Below, in pieces: positions 1 to 12,489 of a stretch of DNA of 64,000 nt (position 1 is the stretch's first letter; every line of letters starts with the position of its first letter). The notes under the pieces were generated by a model. It made no database searches, was not told where the DNA came from, and saw only the letters and a list, made by a program, of their open reading frames with translations. Made by a program: the position numbers and the translations under genes. Source of the stretch: SZUA-100 sp965248135 (GTDB lineage: Bacteria > Pseudomonadota > Alphaproteobacteria > Rhizobiales > Rhizobiaceae); contig CBDFIN010000009.1 of the NCBI GenBank assembly GCA_965248135.1, forward strand, positions 248,001 through 312,000, given 5' to 3'.

Positions 1-65
1 CGCACCAGCGAGCCGGGTTTTATGCGAGCAGCCAAAAACACCGGCACAGCGGAAATTCGAAGCCA

Positions 66-3497
<3,432 letters not shown>

Positions 3498-3670
3498 ATT
3501 GACGATTTGTCTTGGATATTTGCCGCTTACAGATTATAGACTTGTCGATTAGAGTTGCGGTATCTGGCCTGTTTTCGCTGGAGACCGCGTTTTTTTGCGT
3601 TCTGGGGCTCGACTGAACCAGTTTCAGAACATGCATTTTGCCAGCAATACTGCAAAATAAGGAGTGCATT

Positions 3671-4144
3671 GTGGAAAAGTTCCCGATGACTCGGGCGGGG
3701 TTTACCGCTCTTGAAATAGAATTGAAACGCCGGCAGTCGGAAGACCGGCCACGCATTGTCGGAGCGATTGCCGAGGCTCGTGCCCATGGCGATCTGTCTG
3801 AAAATGCCGAGTACCATGCGGCAAAAGAACAGCAGAGCCTCAATGAAGGCCGTATCGCCGAGCTCGAAGAGTGCATTGCCAAGGCCGAAATCATCGATAT
3901 TTCCAAACTGTCTGGCGACACGGTGAAATTTGGTGCGACGGTTTCGTTGATTGACGAAGACACCGAAGAGGAAAAGCACTATCAGATTGTCGGCAATCAG
4001 GAAGCCGATGTCAGTTGCGGCAAGGTATCTATTGCTTCTCCCATCGCCCGCGCGCTTATCGGCAAGGAAGAAGGTGACAGTATCGAGGTGGCTGCACCTG
4101 GAGGCGCCCGATCCTATGAAATTGTCAAAGTGCAGTTTGTCTGA
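3671..4144 (+). CDS. greA: Transcription elongation factor GreA
   Basis: Binds the secondary channel of RNA polymerase and stimulates cleavage of backtracked transcripts. The 157-residue product has the N-terminal antiparallel coiled coil with the family hallmark ARAHGDLSENAEYHAAKE, followed by the C-terminal FKBP-like domain with a GDSIEVAAPGG loop. The start is a GTG at 3671 (VEKFPMTRAGF), placed about 8 nt after AAGGAG. An in-frame ATG at 3638 would add 11 residues not seen in the family and lacks a good ribosome site, so it was rejected. It lies in the same direction as carB and ahead of a GST-like gene 24 bp downstream. Confidence 0.95.
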   Translation: MEKFPMTRAGFTALEIELKRRQSEDRPRIVGAIAEARAHGDLSENAEYHAAKEQQSLNEGRIAELEECIAKAEIIDISKLSGDTVKFGATVSLIDEDTEEEKHYQIVGNQEADVSCGKVSIASPIARALIGKEEGDSIEVAAPGGARSYEIVKVQFV

Positions 4145-4168
4145 AAATAGTTTTCCCCAGAGGCCAAT

Positions 4169-4798
4169 ATGATTGATCTTTATACCTGGAGCACCCCGAA
4201 CGGCCGCAAGGTTTCCATTGCGCTGGAGGAAATGGGGTTAAAATACAAGGTACACCCCGTCGACATAGGCAAGGACGAACAATTCGAGCCGGCATTTCTC
4301 GAAATATCACCCAACAACAAGATCCCGGCTATCGTTGATCAGGACACCGGTACCCGGATGATGGAGTCGGGTGCAATCTTGATGTATCTGGCCCGAAAAT
4401 CCGGCAAGTTCCTGCCAAAGGAAGGCAGCAAAGAATACTGGCAGTGCATGGAGTGGCTGATGTGGCAAATGGGTGGTATCGGCCCGATGTCGGGTCAGGC
4501 CGGGCACTTTATCGCCTTTAATCCGGGCAAAAGCGAATATGCCGAGCGCCGCTACCGCGAGGAAGTCGAGCGCTTGTACGATGTCTTTGACCAGCATCTG
4601 GAAGCGCATGACTATGCGGCGGGCGAATATTCGATTGCAGACATGGCGATCTGGCCCTGGGTCACAGCGGCTATACGGTTTGGCATCGATTTGAATGAGT
4701 ATAAAAACCTCAAGCGCTGGTATGTGGCGATCGCTGGGCGCTCGGCTGTCGAACGGGGGTTTAACATCCCCAACGCTGCTGAAATTCCCATGACATGA
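4169..4798 (+). CDS. Glutathione S-transferase family protein (YfcG/Nu-class-like)
   Basis: A 209-residue cytosolic GST-fold protein. The N-terminal thioredoxin-like half opens with MIDLYTWSTPNGRKVSIALEE, where T-x-N-x-x-K resembles the YfcG/YghU (Nu-class) disulfide reductases, and the cis-Pro segment is NKIPAIVDQDTG with the glutathione-binding ES (MMESGAI). The all-helical C-terminal half carries the N-capping/hydrophobic-staple region SIADMAIWPW. Nu-class members act as glutathione-dependent disulfide reductases rather than classical transferases, so that activity is plausible here by family. Ribosome site AGAGGCC precedes the ATG. The next gene begins almost on its stop codon, suggesting cotranscription with the ELM1-like gene. 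Confidence 0.9.
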   Translation: MIDLYTWSTPNGRKVSIALEEMGLKYKVHPVDIGKDEQFEPAFLEISPNNKIPAIVDQDTGTRMMESGAILMYLARKSGKFLPKEGSKEYWQCMEWLMWQMGGIGPMSGQAGHFIAFNPGKSEYAERRYREEVERLYDVFDQHLEAHDYAAGEYSIADMAIWPWVTAAIRFGIDLNEYKNLKRWYVAIAGRSAVERGFNIPNAAEIPMT

Positions 4799-4835
4799 GG
4801 CGATTGCCATTTCTACAGATCGCAAAATATGGGTA

Positions 4836-5786
4836 TTGACCGACGGTAAAGAAGGCGACCGAATTCAATGTATCGGGGTGGCTAGAAGACTGGGTGGTGC
4901 GATTGACGAGCGGATTGTTAACCCTGGCAAGACTTGGTCATTGAGCCCACGGGCAATGCTGCCGCCGCGTGACAGACCGGACAATCCCGATAGTCCGATC
5001 CATCCTCCCTATCCCGATATTGTTATTGCTTCGGGAAGGCGAACTCTTCCCTATCTCAGGGCGCTGAAAAAAGCCGCCGGCGATACAACTTTCACCGTCT
5101 TTCTCAAGGATCCGAAAGCCGGGTCGTCGGTTGCTGATCTTGTCTGGGTACCTGAACATGACCGTCTGCGCGGTGAAAACGTAATCGTCACTTTAACTTC
5201 ACCCCACCCTTTGACCGAGGAAGAATTAGGTGTTGCCCGCACTATCGGTGAAACCCGGTTCGCCGGGTTCAGCGGAAAACGTGTTGGCCTGTTGATCGGC
5301 GGTCTGACCCGCGGTGTCAGTTGGGAAGAAGAAACCTGCCAAAGACTTACCGAACGGCTTTCGCAGTTACCGATCGACGGCCATTCGATCCTCGCCGCAG
5401 CTTCCAGACGCACCCCACCGCAATTGGAAGAAACCGTGCAAACCGCCCTAGCGGCGCATAATTTCTATTACTGGAATGATGTCGACGGCGCCGACAATCC
5501 TTATCGGCAAATATTGGCACTGGCGGATGTTTTGTTGGTTACCGGCGACAGCCACAATATGGTCTCAGAGGCGCTGACGACGGGCGTTCCGGTCTATGTA
5601 TTCCGGCCACTAGGTCTGAAGCCAAAATTGCATCAGTTTCTTGATGATTTGCAGGACCACAAGATGATCCGCAATTTTACCGGCTCGGTTGAGGGTTTTT
5701 CAGTTCAGCCAGTCGATGTCACTGGCGAAATTGCCGACGCTATCGACCAGCGCCTGCAGCAACGATTGCAGCGCGGGGACTTTTAA
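4836..5786 (+). CDS. ELM1/GtrOC1-like putative nucleoside-diphosphate-sugar epimerase (DUF1022)
   Basis: A roughly 317-residue protein of the family related to plant mitochondrial fission protein ELM1, widespread in alphaproteobacteria, with a GT-B glycosyltransferase-like fold but no proven bacterial reaction. Visible hallmarks are the TDGKEGD opening, GLLIGGLTRG in the middle, and GDSHNMVSEALTTGVPVYVF near residue 245, which resembles a sugar-nucleotide binding segment. The start is uncertain: no ATG or GTG lies in frame, the frame is open from 4794, and the family usually begins a few residues before WVLTDGK. The TTG at 4836 is the first canonical start but would cut into that first strand; ATT at 4803 or 4809 is the alternative. 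A second member of the family sits at 19319-20353. Confidence 0.8.
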   Translation: MTDGKEGDRIQCIGVARRLGGAIDERIVNPGKTWSLSPRAMLPPRDRPDNPDSPIHPPYPDIVIASGRRTLPYLRALKKAAGDTTFTVFLKDPKAGSSVADLVWVPEHDRLRGENVIVTLTSPHPLTEEELGVARTIGETRFAGFSGKRVGLLIGGLTRGVSWEEETCQRLTERLSQLPIDGHSILAAASRRTPPQLEETVQTALAAHNFYYWNDVDGADNPYRQILALADVLLVTGDSHNMVSEALTTGVPVYVFRPLGLKPKLHQFLDDLQDHKMIRNFTGSVEGFSVQPVDVTGEIADAIDQRLQQRLQRGDF

Positions 5787-5797
5787 CATTCAGCCTG

Positions 5798-6460
5798 TCA
5801 GACGGCGACCGGTTGGTCCGGATAGGCCAGTTGATCGCGCTCGCGCCAGTCACTGGTCACGTAGTTGATGATCAGCGATTTACGAATGCCGGAAATATTG
5901 CGTTCTTTAAAACCGTGATAGGTATCATTTGCGGGGACAAAAATCAGTCCCGCATTGGAATGAAACGGTGCCCGACCCACCCAGTTTTGGTCGCTGTCAT
6001 AAACGTCGGTACCAAGGCCCCGATGGGCTGGATCCTTGGACAGATAGATCAGCATGGTGAAGTTTTTAACGCCAATATCGGTGTGCGGTTCCAGCCAGAA
6101 ACCGCCTGTGTCCTGTACATATTCAATTCTCAAACTGGTGCCGTCCAATTTTGCGCCGAACACCCGCCCGATTGCATCGGTTACCCGCTTGTCCTGAAAT
6201 GCCACCGAAAATGCCCCGCAGCTTGAATATTTGGTGTTATTGTCGGCATCAAAATAGTTTCGCGTGGCATTGTGCAGCTCTCGCCTACCGGATTCACCAC
6301 CCAAATCCGGTGCCTTGATCGGCAAATCGATGATTTCGTCAAGCGTGTCTTGCGGAATACAATCGCTCAAAAACCAGTGATCATAGGGCTGGGTGTTTTT
6401 CTGCGCATTTTCAATACTGCTGATCAGTGCTTGAACAATGTCTTCAACTGAACTTGCCAT
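5798..6460 (-). CDS. 2OG-Fe(II) oxygenase family protein
   Basis: A 220-residue predicted non-haem iron, 2-oxoglutarate-dependent oxygenase. The double-stranded beta-helix core is visible as FWLEPHTDIGVKNFTMLIYLS (His and Asp of the HxD iron motif) and NDTYHGF (distal His), followed by RKSLIINYV, whose arginine would bind 2-oxoglutarate. The substrate is not evident; related proteins act on small molecules or protein side chains. ATG at 6460 (MASSVEDIVQ) was chosen; upstream ATGs at 6472 and 6550 add residues without family character. It is convergent with the ELM1-like gene, whose stop is 11 bp away. Confidence 0.82.
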   Translation of the reverse strand: MASSVEDIVQALISSIENAQKNTQPYDHWFLSDCIPQDTLDEIIDLPIKAPDLGGESGRRELHNATRNYFDADNNTKYSSCGAFSVAFQDKRVTDAIGRVFGAKLDGTSLRIEYVQDTGGFWLEPHTDIGVKNFTMLIYLSKDPAHRGLGTDVYDSDQNWVGRAPFHSNAGLIFVPANDTYHGFKERNISGIRKSLIINYVTSDWRERDQLAYPDQPVAV

Positions 6461-6634
6461 CTTGGTATCCATTTTGTTGCAAAGAGTTTCGGGAGCCTCA
6501 TTCAAAACGCTGTAATCAGCGTGGCGGCGAACCGATAAGGGTACTGACACCTTTTGCCCGTGCGATCAACACCCTTCATCGAATGGGGCGCAATTGTCAC
6601 GCGAATAGCGTTTCAAACACACCTAAAAAGGCGC

Positions 6635-7915
6635 CTAATTGGCTGTTTGTGACGCCTCGTCTTTCATGATAATTTCACGATGCGGGTAAGGGATGTTGAC
6701 ATTGTTTTCATCAAAAGTGTCCCAAAGGGCGAGCATGACTTTGCCGCGAATATTGGTGAGGCCGTTTTGCGGGTCGTTCACCCAGAAACGCAAGACGAAA
6801 TCCAGCGAGGAATCGCCAAATTCGGTCAGCCAGCACACTGGTGCCTTTTTGGGAGAAATCCGATCCAGTTTTCGGATCGCTTCAATCGCCATTTTGGAAA
6901 TTTCATGCGGGTTGCAGTCGTAGGAAACGCCAAACTTCACATCCAGGCGGATGAGATCGTTGCTAAATGACCAATTCACCACCTTTTCGGTGATCAGATC
7001 TTCATTGGGAATGAGATATTCCTTGCCGTCGCGGGTAACAACAGAAACAAATCGGGCCCGAAGTTCCCTGATCCAGCCAAATGTATCACCCAGTGAAATG
7101 GTATCGCCGGGCTTAATCGATTTGTCGAGAAGGATGATAATGCCGGAGATGAAGTTCGAGACGACCTTTTGCAAGCCAAAACCCAAACCCACACCAACAG
7201 CACCGGAAAATACGGTCAGTGCAGTCAAATCAATGCCAATACTGGCGAACGCAATGATCAGCGCTGCGACCACAAGGGCTATTTTGATAATCTTGCTCAA
7301 TAATACCTTCAACGATGGCGCAAGATCAGGCACGTCGGCAATGCGCCGTTCAGCGAAATTGCCAGTGGCGGTGGCCAGCCAAAGCAAACCGACTATGAGG
7401 ATAATTCCCTGAAGGATAAGCAGGACAGAAAGTCTAAAACTGCCGACTGTAAACGCCGCCTCGTCGAGAAACATCTTCGCATCGTCCAGCAGACCCAATA
7501 TGGACAGCGCGGCAACAGTCCAACCGATAATCGTAACAGCTGTGGCAATTGAGCGTGAGCGAATGACGCTGCTGGCGACGGCGATAATCAGCCAGGCCGA
7601 TGCCAGGAAGATGGCAATCGAAATAAGATAGCTTTCGCTGGTCCAGGTGGTGGCACGTAACACGGTAAGCGCAAGCCATGAAAAGCAGATAAACAGCAGC
7701 CACTCAAACCGGCGAAGCAGCGATATGACCAACCGCATGGTGCCCTTCGACACCCTCATTTTGCGGGCGCGCCTTTCCAGCGACGGCTCGATTATCTTAG
7801 ATAAGAACAGCGCTATCAAAAACAGTGCTACCAACAATCCCAACTGAATGAAAGTCGAGGGTTGCAAAAGAAGGTTGAACCACGAAACCAATGTCTCTCG
7901 AGTGGTTTCTATCAC
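6635..7915 (-). CDS. Small-conductance mechanosensitive (MscS-family) ion channel
   Basis: A 426-residue inner-membrane protein. Several hydrophobic helices occupy residues 15-230, followed by the MscS pore helix and beta domain: FSGAVGVGLGFGLQKVVSNFISGIIILLDKSIKPGD, with the glycine-rich TM3 and the conserved IKPGDTI, then GWIRELRARF and IPNEDLI. The C-terminal alpha/beta vestibule follows. The family opens under membrane tension to release solutes during hypo-osmotic shock. Length is above E. coli MscS (286) because of extra N-terminal helices, as in YbdG/YjeP-type members. Monocistronic by appearance. Confidence 0.9.
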   Translation of the reverse strand: MIETTRETLVSWFNLLLQPSTFIQLGLLVALFLIALFLSKIIEPSLERRARKMRVSKGTMRLVISLLRRFEWLLFICFSWLALTVLRATTWTSESYLISIAIFLASAWLIIAVASSVIRSRSIATAVTIIGWTVAALSILGLLDDAKMFLDEAAFTVGSFRLSVLLILQGIILIVGLLWLATATGNFAERRIADVPDLAPSLKVLLSKIIKIALVVAALIIAFASIGIDLTALTVFSGAVGVGLGFGLQKVVSNFISGIIILLDKSIKPGDTISLGDTFGWIRELRARFVSVVTRDGKEYLIPNEDLITEKVVNWSFSNDLIRLDVKFGVSYDCNPHEISKMAIEAIRKLDRISPKKAPVCWLTEFGDSSLDFVLRFWVNDPQNGLTNIRGKVMLALWDTFDENNVNIPYPHREIIMKDEASQTAN

Positions 7916-7975
7916 GGTATCAATGTTAAAATTTTCGATCTTTCATCACCTCCGGCAGAAATAGCAATTCTCAAG

Positions 7976-8080
7976 TATACCCAGAGCACTCAACAAATTG
8001 TGTTTAGGGTATAACTGATTTTTTGCTCCACACATTTATCCGAAAACCGGTGTCCACTTTTTCGGGTACATGGAGAATAA
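7976..8080. repeat. Dispersed double-hairpin repeat, family B, copy 1
   Basis: About 105 bp, closely similar to 52710-52814 in the same orientation. The first half is bounded by TATACCC and GGGTATA (7976-8013) and can fold; the second carries CCGAAAACCGGTGTCCAC followed by TTTTTCGGG, which can form a second stem. It sits in the gap between the MscS gene and the DUF2332 gene. No coding capacity. It resembles the small palindromic intergenic elements common in Rhizobiales, but its exact family was not identified. Confidence 0.8.
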
Positions 8081-8159
8081 CTGGAAATATGCCTTAAATG
8101 CAAATGTTTCGGCTGGCCCTATCCGGCAAAGTCTTCGGGCAATTGAAACAAGAGTGTAT

Positions 8160-9245
8160 TCACATAGGCCAGCCGCGCCAGTCTATCCATTGTCCGTGAA
8201 AATCGGCGCGGGCAAGAAAATGCTCCTCGCCTGTCGGCCACAATGTTAGTCTCAGTGCCGCTCCCGGCGACTTGCCATCGGCCTCAAATCGCAACCAGGC
8301 AAGCGGCGATTTAGCGCTTGCCGTCTTTCCTGCCTCCTCGATCAGCCGGCGTCCTTCAGCCTGTGCATACTTGGGAAGATACTGCCAGGCAATGGTATGA
8401 AAGATGACGTGAGCGCTGTTGTATTGATCAACAGCGAGCCTTTTTTCGAGCCACTCTACGGCGTCGACTTTTTCCACCTTATGGCCGCTAGAAGCAGCCA
8501 TATTGATTGCAGCCCTGGTTCGCTCAAGCCTTTCCAGCTGATCCGGCCAGATGTAGGAAAGCATACGATTTTGATCATCGATACGTGCGGGATCGAGCGG
8601 GTTTAAGTCACATCCAGCTCGTGCAGAAATCTCCAATGGTGCGTGGTCCATCTCTGGTCCCGACCACTTGGATTTAAGTTTTACACTTGATGTCGGATCG
8701 CCCCATTTGAAATCGCCAAGCTGGTAGGAAAAGCGGTCGAGACAAAGATTTAGGCCCATGCTTGCACACAATTCCGAAAGAACCAATGGCAAGCCGGTGA
8801 GCCAGGATATGGTCAATAATGCGGGCAGCATGATAGAGGAGCGCCGGATTTCATTGGTTTGCGGCGGCGACTTTATTCGCTCGAGAATAAACGCTGTGCG
8901 CGTTTTAAGGGTTGTTTCGATGGCCAACCACAGACGATCATCATCAATCGAGTGATGATGTGGGGGATAGCTAGCGGCAAGATCATCTTTCTCGATTGCA
9001 AGGGCATGCAGGGCACCGCACAATCTCAGCCCCAATGCATCGCCATCACTGGAGGCGTCTTGCGGCCACCCCAATATTGTTTTTCCAACTTCGCTTTTAT
9101 CATCAAGCCGGGTGGCCATTAATTCGCACAGGCGAGCCGTGAAGGGTGATCCAAGGTGCCGGCATGAATTGGCCTGCCGCAAAAACGCATGGCGCACGGG
9201 ATTTTGGTGGTAGATTTTGTCTGTCAATTGCGCACCATAGCGCAT
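8160..9245 (-). CDS. DUF2332 domain-containing protein
   Basis: A 361-residue protein matching the DUF2332 family by its opening (FLRQANSCRHLGSPFTARLCELMA), a central AGCDLNPLD segment, YIWPDQLERLERTRAAI, and a C-terminal FHTIAWQYLP...EGRRLIEEAG block. The biochemical role of this family is unknown. No signal peptide or membrane segment is visible. The ATG at 9245 is preceded by AGGAG at good spacing; the upstream ATG at 9263 lacks one. It stands alone between a family B repeat and a family R repeat. Confidence 0.88.
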   Translation of the reverse strand: MRYGAQLTDKIYHQNPVRHAFLRQANSCRHLGSPFTARLCELMATRLDDKSEVGKTILGWPQDASSDGDALGLRLCGALHALAIEKDDLAASYPPHHHSIDDDRLWLAIETTLKTRTAFILERIKSPPQTNEIRRSSIMLPALLTISWLTGLPLVLSELCASMGLNLCLDRFSYQLGDFKWGDPTSSVKLKSKWSGPEMDHAPLEISARAGCDLNPLDPARIDDQNRMLSYIWPDQLERLERTRAAINMAASSGHKVEKVDAVEWLEKRLAVDQYNSAHVIFHTIAWQYLPKYAQAEGRRLIEEAGKTASAKSPLAWLRFEADGKSPGAALRLTLWPTGEEHFLARADFHGQWIDWRGWPM

Positions 9246-9875
9246 TTTTCTCCTAATAAACACATTTCCCTTGCCACGCCGATGCCCAAATTCACTCTAG
9301 CAAATATCAGCATTGATGCCAAACCTGTGCAGCGCAAGCCGGCTGATCAATCAACCTCATCTGGCAACCAGTCCATTGCCACATGCGTAAATGGCGTTCC
9401 AAGATGCGCCAGCACTAGTGGAGTGAATTTGACATTTGAGTCCCACTTGCAGCTTCGAACATTTTCAAATGTAAAATTCAAAAATTCCACTAGATTCAAT
9501 ATCTTGCTAGTGGTTCTTTTGATTGCAACATTTGCAAACAATGGTGCTGCAACGGGATGCAAATGTTGGTACAGAACCACTAGACGTGGTTTGTACTGTT
9601 GCCCGAACTTGGCATTGAATAGAGCGTGTGCATCAACATTCCCCCTGATTTGTGCAAAACCATTTTAGCAGTCTGTCGATAGTTTTATCATCAAATTTAG
9701 TGATCCTCCGATTTCGATTGTGAATGTCAATTCCGACCGAATTCACAAATACTATCAATATCATTGATGAGGAGCGATCGCCCCTTGCCAATTGACGATC
9801 AAAAGCATAATTTTTCGCCGCCTCGTCCATGTTCCATGGATGTCAGTTTATGCCGCATTTCGATTGGAGAATTCG
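9246..9875. other. 630-bp intergenic region with one repeat element
   Basis: Divergent gap between the DUF2332 gene and the aspartate aminotransferase gene. It holds the family R repeat at 9415-9583; the rest shows no convincing coding sequence. The 290 bp after the repeat presumably contain the aminotransferase promoter, but no strong consensus was recognised. Confidence 0.5.
9415..9583 (+). repeat. Dispersed double-hairpin repeat, family R, copy 1
   Basis: A 169-bp element present four times in the window (also 20494-20662, 21333-21502, 52511-52679). It consists of two back-to-back imperfect inverted repeats: stem 1 (9415-9493) bounded by CTAGTGGA and TTCCACTAG, and stem 2 (9507-9583) bounded by CTAGTGGTTC and GAACCACTAG, separated by a 13-nt linker ATTCAATATCTTG. 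Both stems begin and end with the self-complementary CTAG. It is AT-richer than its surroundings and non-coding; short ORFs across it are by-products of the palindromes. Confidence 0.92.
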
Positions 9876-11078
9876 ATGGCCTTTCTTGCCGATGTATTGT
9901 CACGCGTCAAACCTTCCGCCACTATCGCGGTTGCCCAAAAGGCGCGCGAACTTAAAGCAAGCGGCATGGACGTAATTGGCCTTGGCGCGGGTGAACCCGA
10001 TTTCGATACCCCGGATAATATCAAACAGGCGGCCAAGGATGCGATCGACCGTGGTGAAACCAAATATACCCCGGTTTCCGGTATTCCACCCCTGCGGCAG
10101 GCTATTGCAGATAAGTTCAAGCGTGAAAATGGCCTTAATTACGATGCTTCGCAGGTGATTGTCGGCACCGGTGGCAAGCAGATCCTGTTCAATGCGTTTA
10201 TGGCGACGATGAACGAGGGTGATGAGGTTATAATCCCGCGGCCCTATTGGGTCAGCTACCCGGAAATGGTGGCGATCTGTGGCGGCACACCGGTTTTTGT
10301 CGAAACAACCATTGAAAACAATTTCAAGCTTCAACCGGCGCAACTGGAAGCGGCAATTAGCGATAAAACCAAATGGTTCATGTTTAACTCGCCTTCAAAC
10401 CCTTCAGGTGCCGCCTATTCGCATGACGAGCTCAAGGCGCTTACCGATGTGCTGATGCGCCATCCCCATGTGTGGGTGCTCACCGACGACATGTACGAGC
10501 ATCTGGTCTATGGCGATTTTGAATTTGTCACGCCGGCCCAGGTCGAACCCGGCCTCTATGACCGTACCTTGACCATGAACGGTGTCTCGAAAGCCTATGC
10601 GATGACTGGCTGGCGTATTGGCTATGCCGCCGGTCCGGTCGAACTGATCAAGGCGATGGATATGATCCAGGGCCAGCAAACTTCAGGGGCCTGTTCGATT
10701 GCCCAATGGGCTTCGCTCGAGGCGCTCAAGGGCACCCAGGATTTCATTGCCGAACGGTGCAAGGTATTTGAGGAACGTCGCGACATGGTGGTATCAATGC
10801 TCAATCAGGCTACCGGCCTGAATTGCCCGAAACCGGAAGGGGCTTTTTATGTTTATCCCTCGTGCGCCGGTCTGATCGGCAAATCGACGCCTGAGGGTAA
10901 AAAAATCGAGAATGATGAGGATTTTGTCACCGCGCTGTTGGAGGCGGAAGGTGTGGCGGTGGTGCACGGCGGTGCCTTTGGTCTGGGGCCGAATTTCCGC
11001 ATCTCTTACGCCACTTCGACCGAGGCGCTGGAAGAGGCCTGCAACCGCATCCAGCGCTTTTGCGCCAGCTTGAGATAA
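9876..11078 (+). CDS. aatA: Pyridoxal-phosphate aspartate aminotransferase (class I, alpha subgroup)
   Basis: Transfers the amino group between aspartate and 2-oxoglutarate; alphaproteobacterial members often also accept prephenate or aromatic amino acids. The 400-residue product shows IGLGAGEPDFDTPDNI, YTPVSGIPPLRQAIADKF, NSPSNPSGAAYS (cofactor/substrate contacts), the PLP lysine in NGVSKAYAMTGWRIGY near residue 238, and the carboxylate-binding arginine near the end in NFRISYATS. The ATG at 9876 follows GGAGA and gives the family's MAFLADVLSRVKPSAT start; the frame's earlier start at 9792 adds 28 non-family residues. Transcribed alone, convergent with a membrane-protein gene. Confidence 0.93.
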   Translation: MAFLADVLSRVKPSATIAVAQKARELKASGMDVIGLGAGEPDFDTPDNIKQAAKDAIDRGETKYTPVSGIPPLRQAIADKFKRENGLNYDASQVIVGTGGKQILFNAFMATMNEGDEVIIPRPYWVSYPEMVAICGGTPVFVETTIENNFKLQPAQLEAAISDKTKWFMFNSPSNPSGAAYSHDELKALTDVLMRHPHVWVLTDDMYEHLVYGDFEFVTPAQVEPGLYDRTLTMNGVSKAYAMTGWRIGYAAGPVELIKAMDMIQGQQTSGACSIAQWASLEALKGTQDFIAERCKVFEERRDMVVSMLNQATGLNCPKPEGAFYVYPSCAGLIGKSTPEGKKIENDEDFVTALLEAEGVAVVHGGAFGLGPNFRISYATSTEALEEACNRIQRFCASLR

Positions 11079-11192
11079 CGCCAGTATGAAATAATTGATG
11101 TGAAGAAACCCGGTGCCAGGCTGCGATGTCTGCGCAAAACCCGGTGCTTTGTCCAATTTCGCCCAATCAAACGGCACAGCTGTCGCCCGAAC

Positions 11193-11906
11193 CTATATTG
11201 AAGTCGAGGATTTTGACACTCGCGGCACAAACCGCCGGAAGATGAAATAGAACAATATGATGTGAACCATCCCGGCAATCTCGACACCGATAATATACCA
11301 CGGCCACGGTCCGATCAGCAGCGGGTTGTCGACCGCCGGTTTTTCAAGCAGATAAATATAGTTAGCGCCGGTTGCCAGATTTAGGGCAAAAACCAATACC
11401 AGCACAATATTGACGGCAATAAATACCTTCAGCCAGCTGCCTTCGCGAGGCCGCATGCCAAAATGGAAGGTCAAGAGCAGCGGCGCCAGGATCTGGGTGG
11501 AATGGGACGAATAATACTCAAACAGCCAGAATCCTGAATAACCATGGGTTAGTTCCGGCGTCAACAGCGAGTGGATGGCGGCGGGAAAACTGACCAGCAG
11601 TGCCCATTCATAAAAGAACTGGTTCCTGGTCAATATCGCAATCGCAGCTAAAATCAGTGATAGATCGCACAGCTGCAAAGGCAGGGAATGGGCAATGCCC
11701 CAATTTTCTGACACGAACAAATCATAATACTGGGTAAATACCACCAGTATCAAAATCGCCACGCCGAGCAGGTGTATGGCGCGGGTCTTGTGCTCTGGCT
11801 TCAGCATCTTTATCAGCAACATTCCGATGGTGACATAAAGCACTGATACGGCAAGCCCGGTATACCAGTCCGAAGTCAACGGCGGTATTACGTAGTGATG
11901 TTCCAT
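11193..11906 (-). CDS. YwaF/TIGR02206-family integral membrane protein
   Basis: A 237-residue polytopic protein with about seven hydrophobic segments. Family hallmarks are HSLPLQLCDLSLILAAIAILTRNQ (the H-LPL-LC motif in the third helix region), YEWALLVSFPAAIHSLLTPEL and HFGMRP. The function of this family is unknown. It begins at an ATG at 11906 and sits 59 bp from trmL on the same strand, so the two may be cotranscribed. Confidence 0.82.
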   Translation of the reverse strand: MEHHYVIPPLTSDWYTGLAVSVLYVTIGMLLIKMLKPEHKTRAIHLLGVAILILVVFTQYYDLFVSENWGIAHSLPLQLCDLSLILAAIAILTRNQFFYEWALLVSFPAAIHSLLTPELTHGYSGFWLFEYYSSHSTQILAPLLLTFHFGMRPREGSWLKVFIAVNIVLVLVFALNLATGANYIYLLEKPAVDNPLLIGPWPWYIIGVEIAGMVHIILFYFIFRRFVPRVSKSSTSI

Positions 11907-11964
11907 GTTGGTTTTAGCCTGCCTTTTTGTCAGTTAGTCGCGTAGATATAAACGAGCATCAGGT

Positions 11965-12489
11965 TTATTCCAAATTCCAATTGAGCTGACGCAAAGATTC
12001 CGCGATCACTATTCCCGCTGATACTGCAAGATTAATTGATCGCGCATTGCTGGTCATGGGAATAACCAGGCGCGTGTCGGCAACATGATGCACGTGATCG
12101 GGCACGCCGGCGCTTTCGCGGCCAAACAAAATCACATCATTTGTTTGAAACCGATAATCAAAATAGGGCTGATCTGCCCTGGTAGTCACCAGCACCAGCC
12201 TTCTACCGGTCTGTTGCCGCCAGCTTTCAAATTCTGTCCAGTCCGCATGACGGATTAACCGGGCTAACGCTAAATAGTCCATGCCGGCTCGTTTCAGGCT
12301 CTTGTCATCGAGCCGAAACCCGGCCGGCTCGATAATATCAACCTCGACCCCCAAACATGCCGCCAGGCGCAATATTGTGCCGGTATTGCCGGCGATGTCC
12401 GGCTGGTAGAGCGCTATTGTGGGCCGGTCAGTCAAACTGGATACTTTCGCGTGTTGTTTTTGCAACAATTGGGATGGATTTGACGCCAA
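11965..12489 (-). CDS. trmL: tRNA (cytidine/uridine-34 2'-O)-methyltransferase
   Basis: SPOUT-superfamily enzyme that methylates the ribose of wobble position 34 in tRNA-Leu, using S-adenosylmethionine. The product shows the N-terminal IALYQPDIAGNTGTILRLAACLG, FGRESAGVP, and the knotted C-terminal IPMTSNARSINLAVSAGIV, all standard for TrmL. The start is uncertain: no in-frame ATG precedes the conserved region. The TTG at 12489 gives 174 residues, and a later TTG (in SSLTDRP) would give the family's usual short N-terminus of a few residues. It lies upstream of and divergent from the ABC exporter and petABC block, as in many Rhizobiales. Confidence 0.92.
   Translation of the reverse strand: MASNPSQLLQKQHAKVSSLTDRPTIALYQPDIAGNTGTILRLAACLGVEVDIIEPAGFRLDDKSLKRAGMDYLALARLIRHADWTEFESWRQQTGRRLVLVTTRADQPYFDYRFQTNDVILFGRESAGVPDHVHHVADTRLVIPMTSNARSINLAVSAGIVIAESLRQLNWNLE

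Noticed and set aside
9347..9580. Short minus-strand ORF across repeat copy 1
   Set aside because: The reading frame follows the inverted-repeat stems and recurs in the other copies with changes; no family character and no ribosome site.
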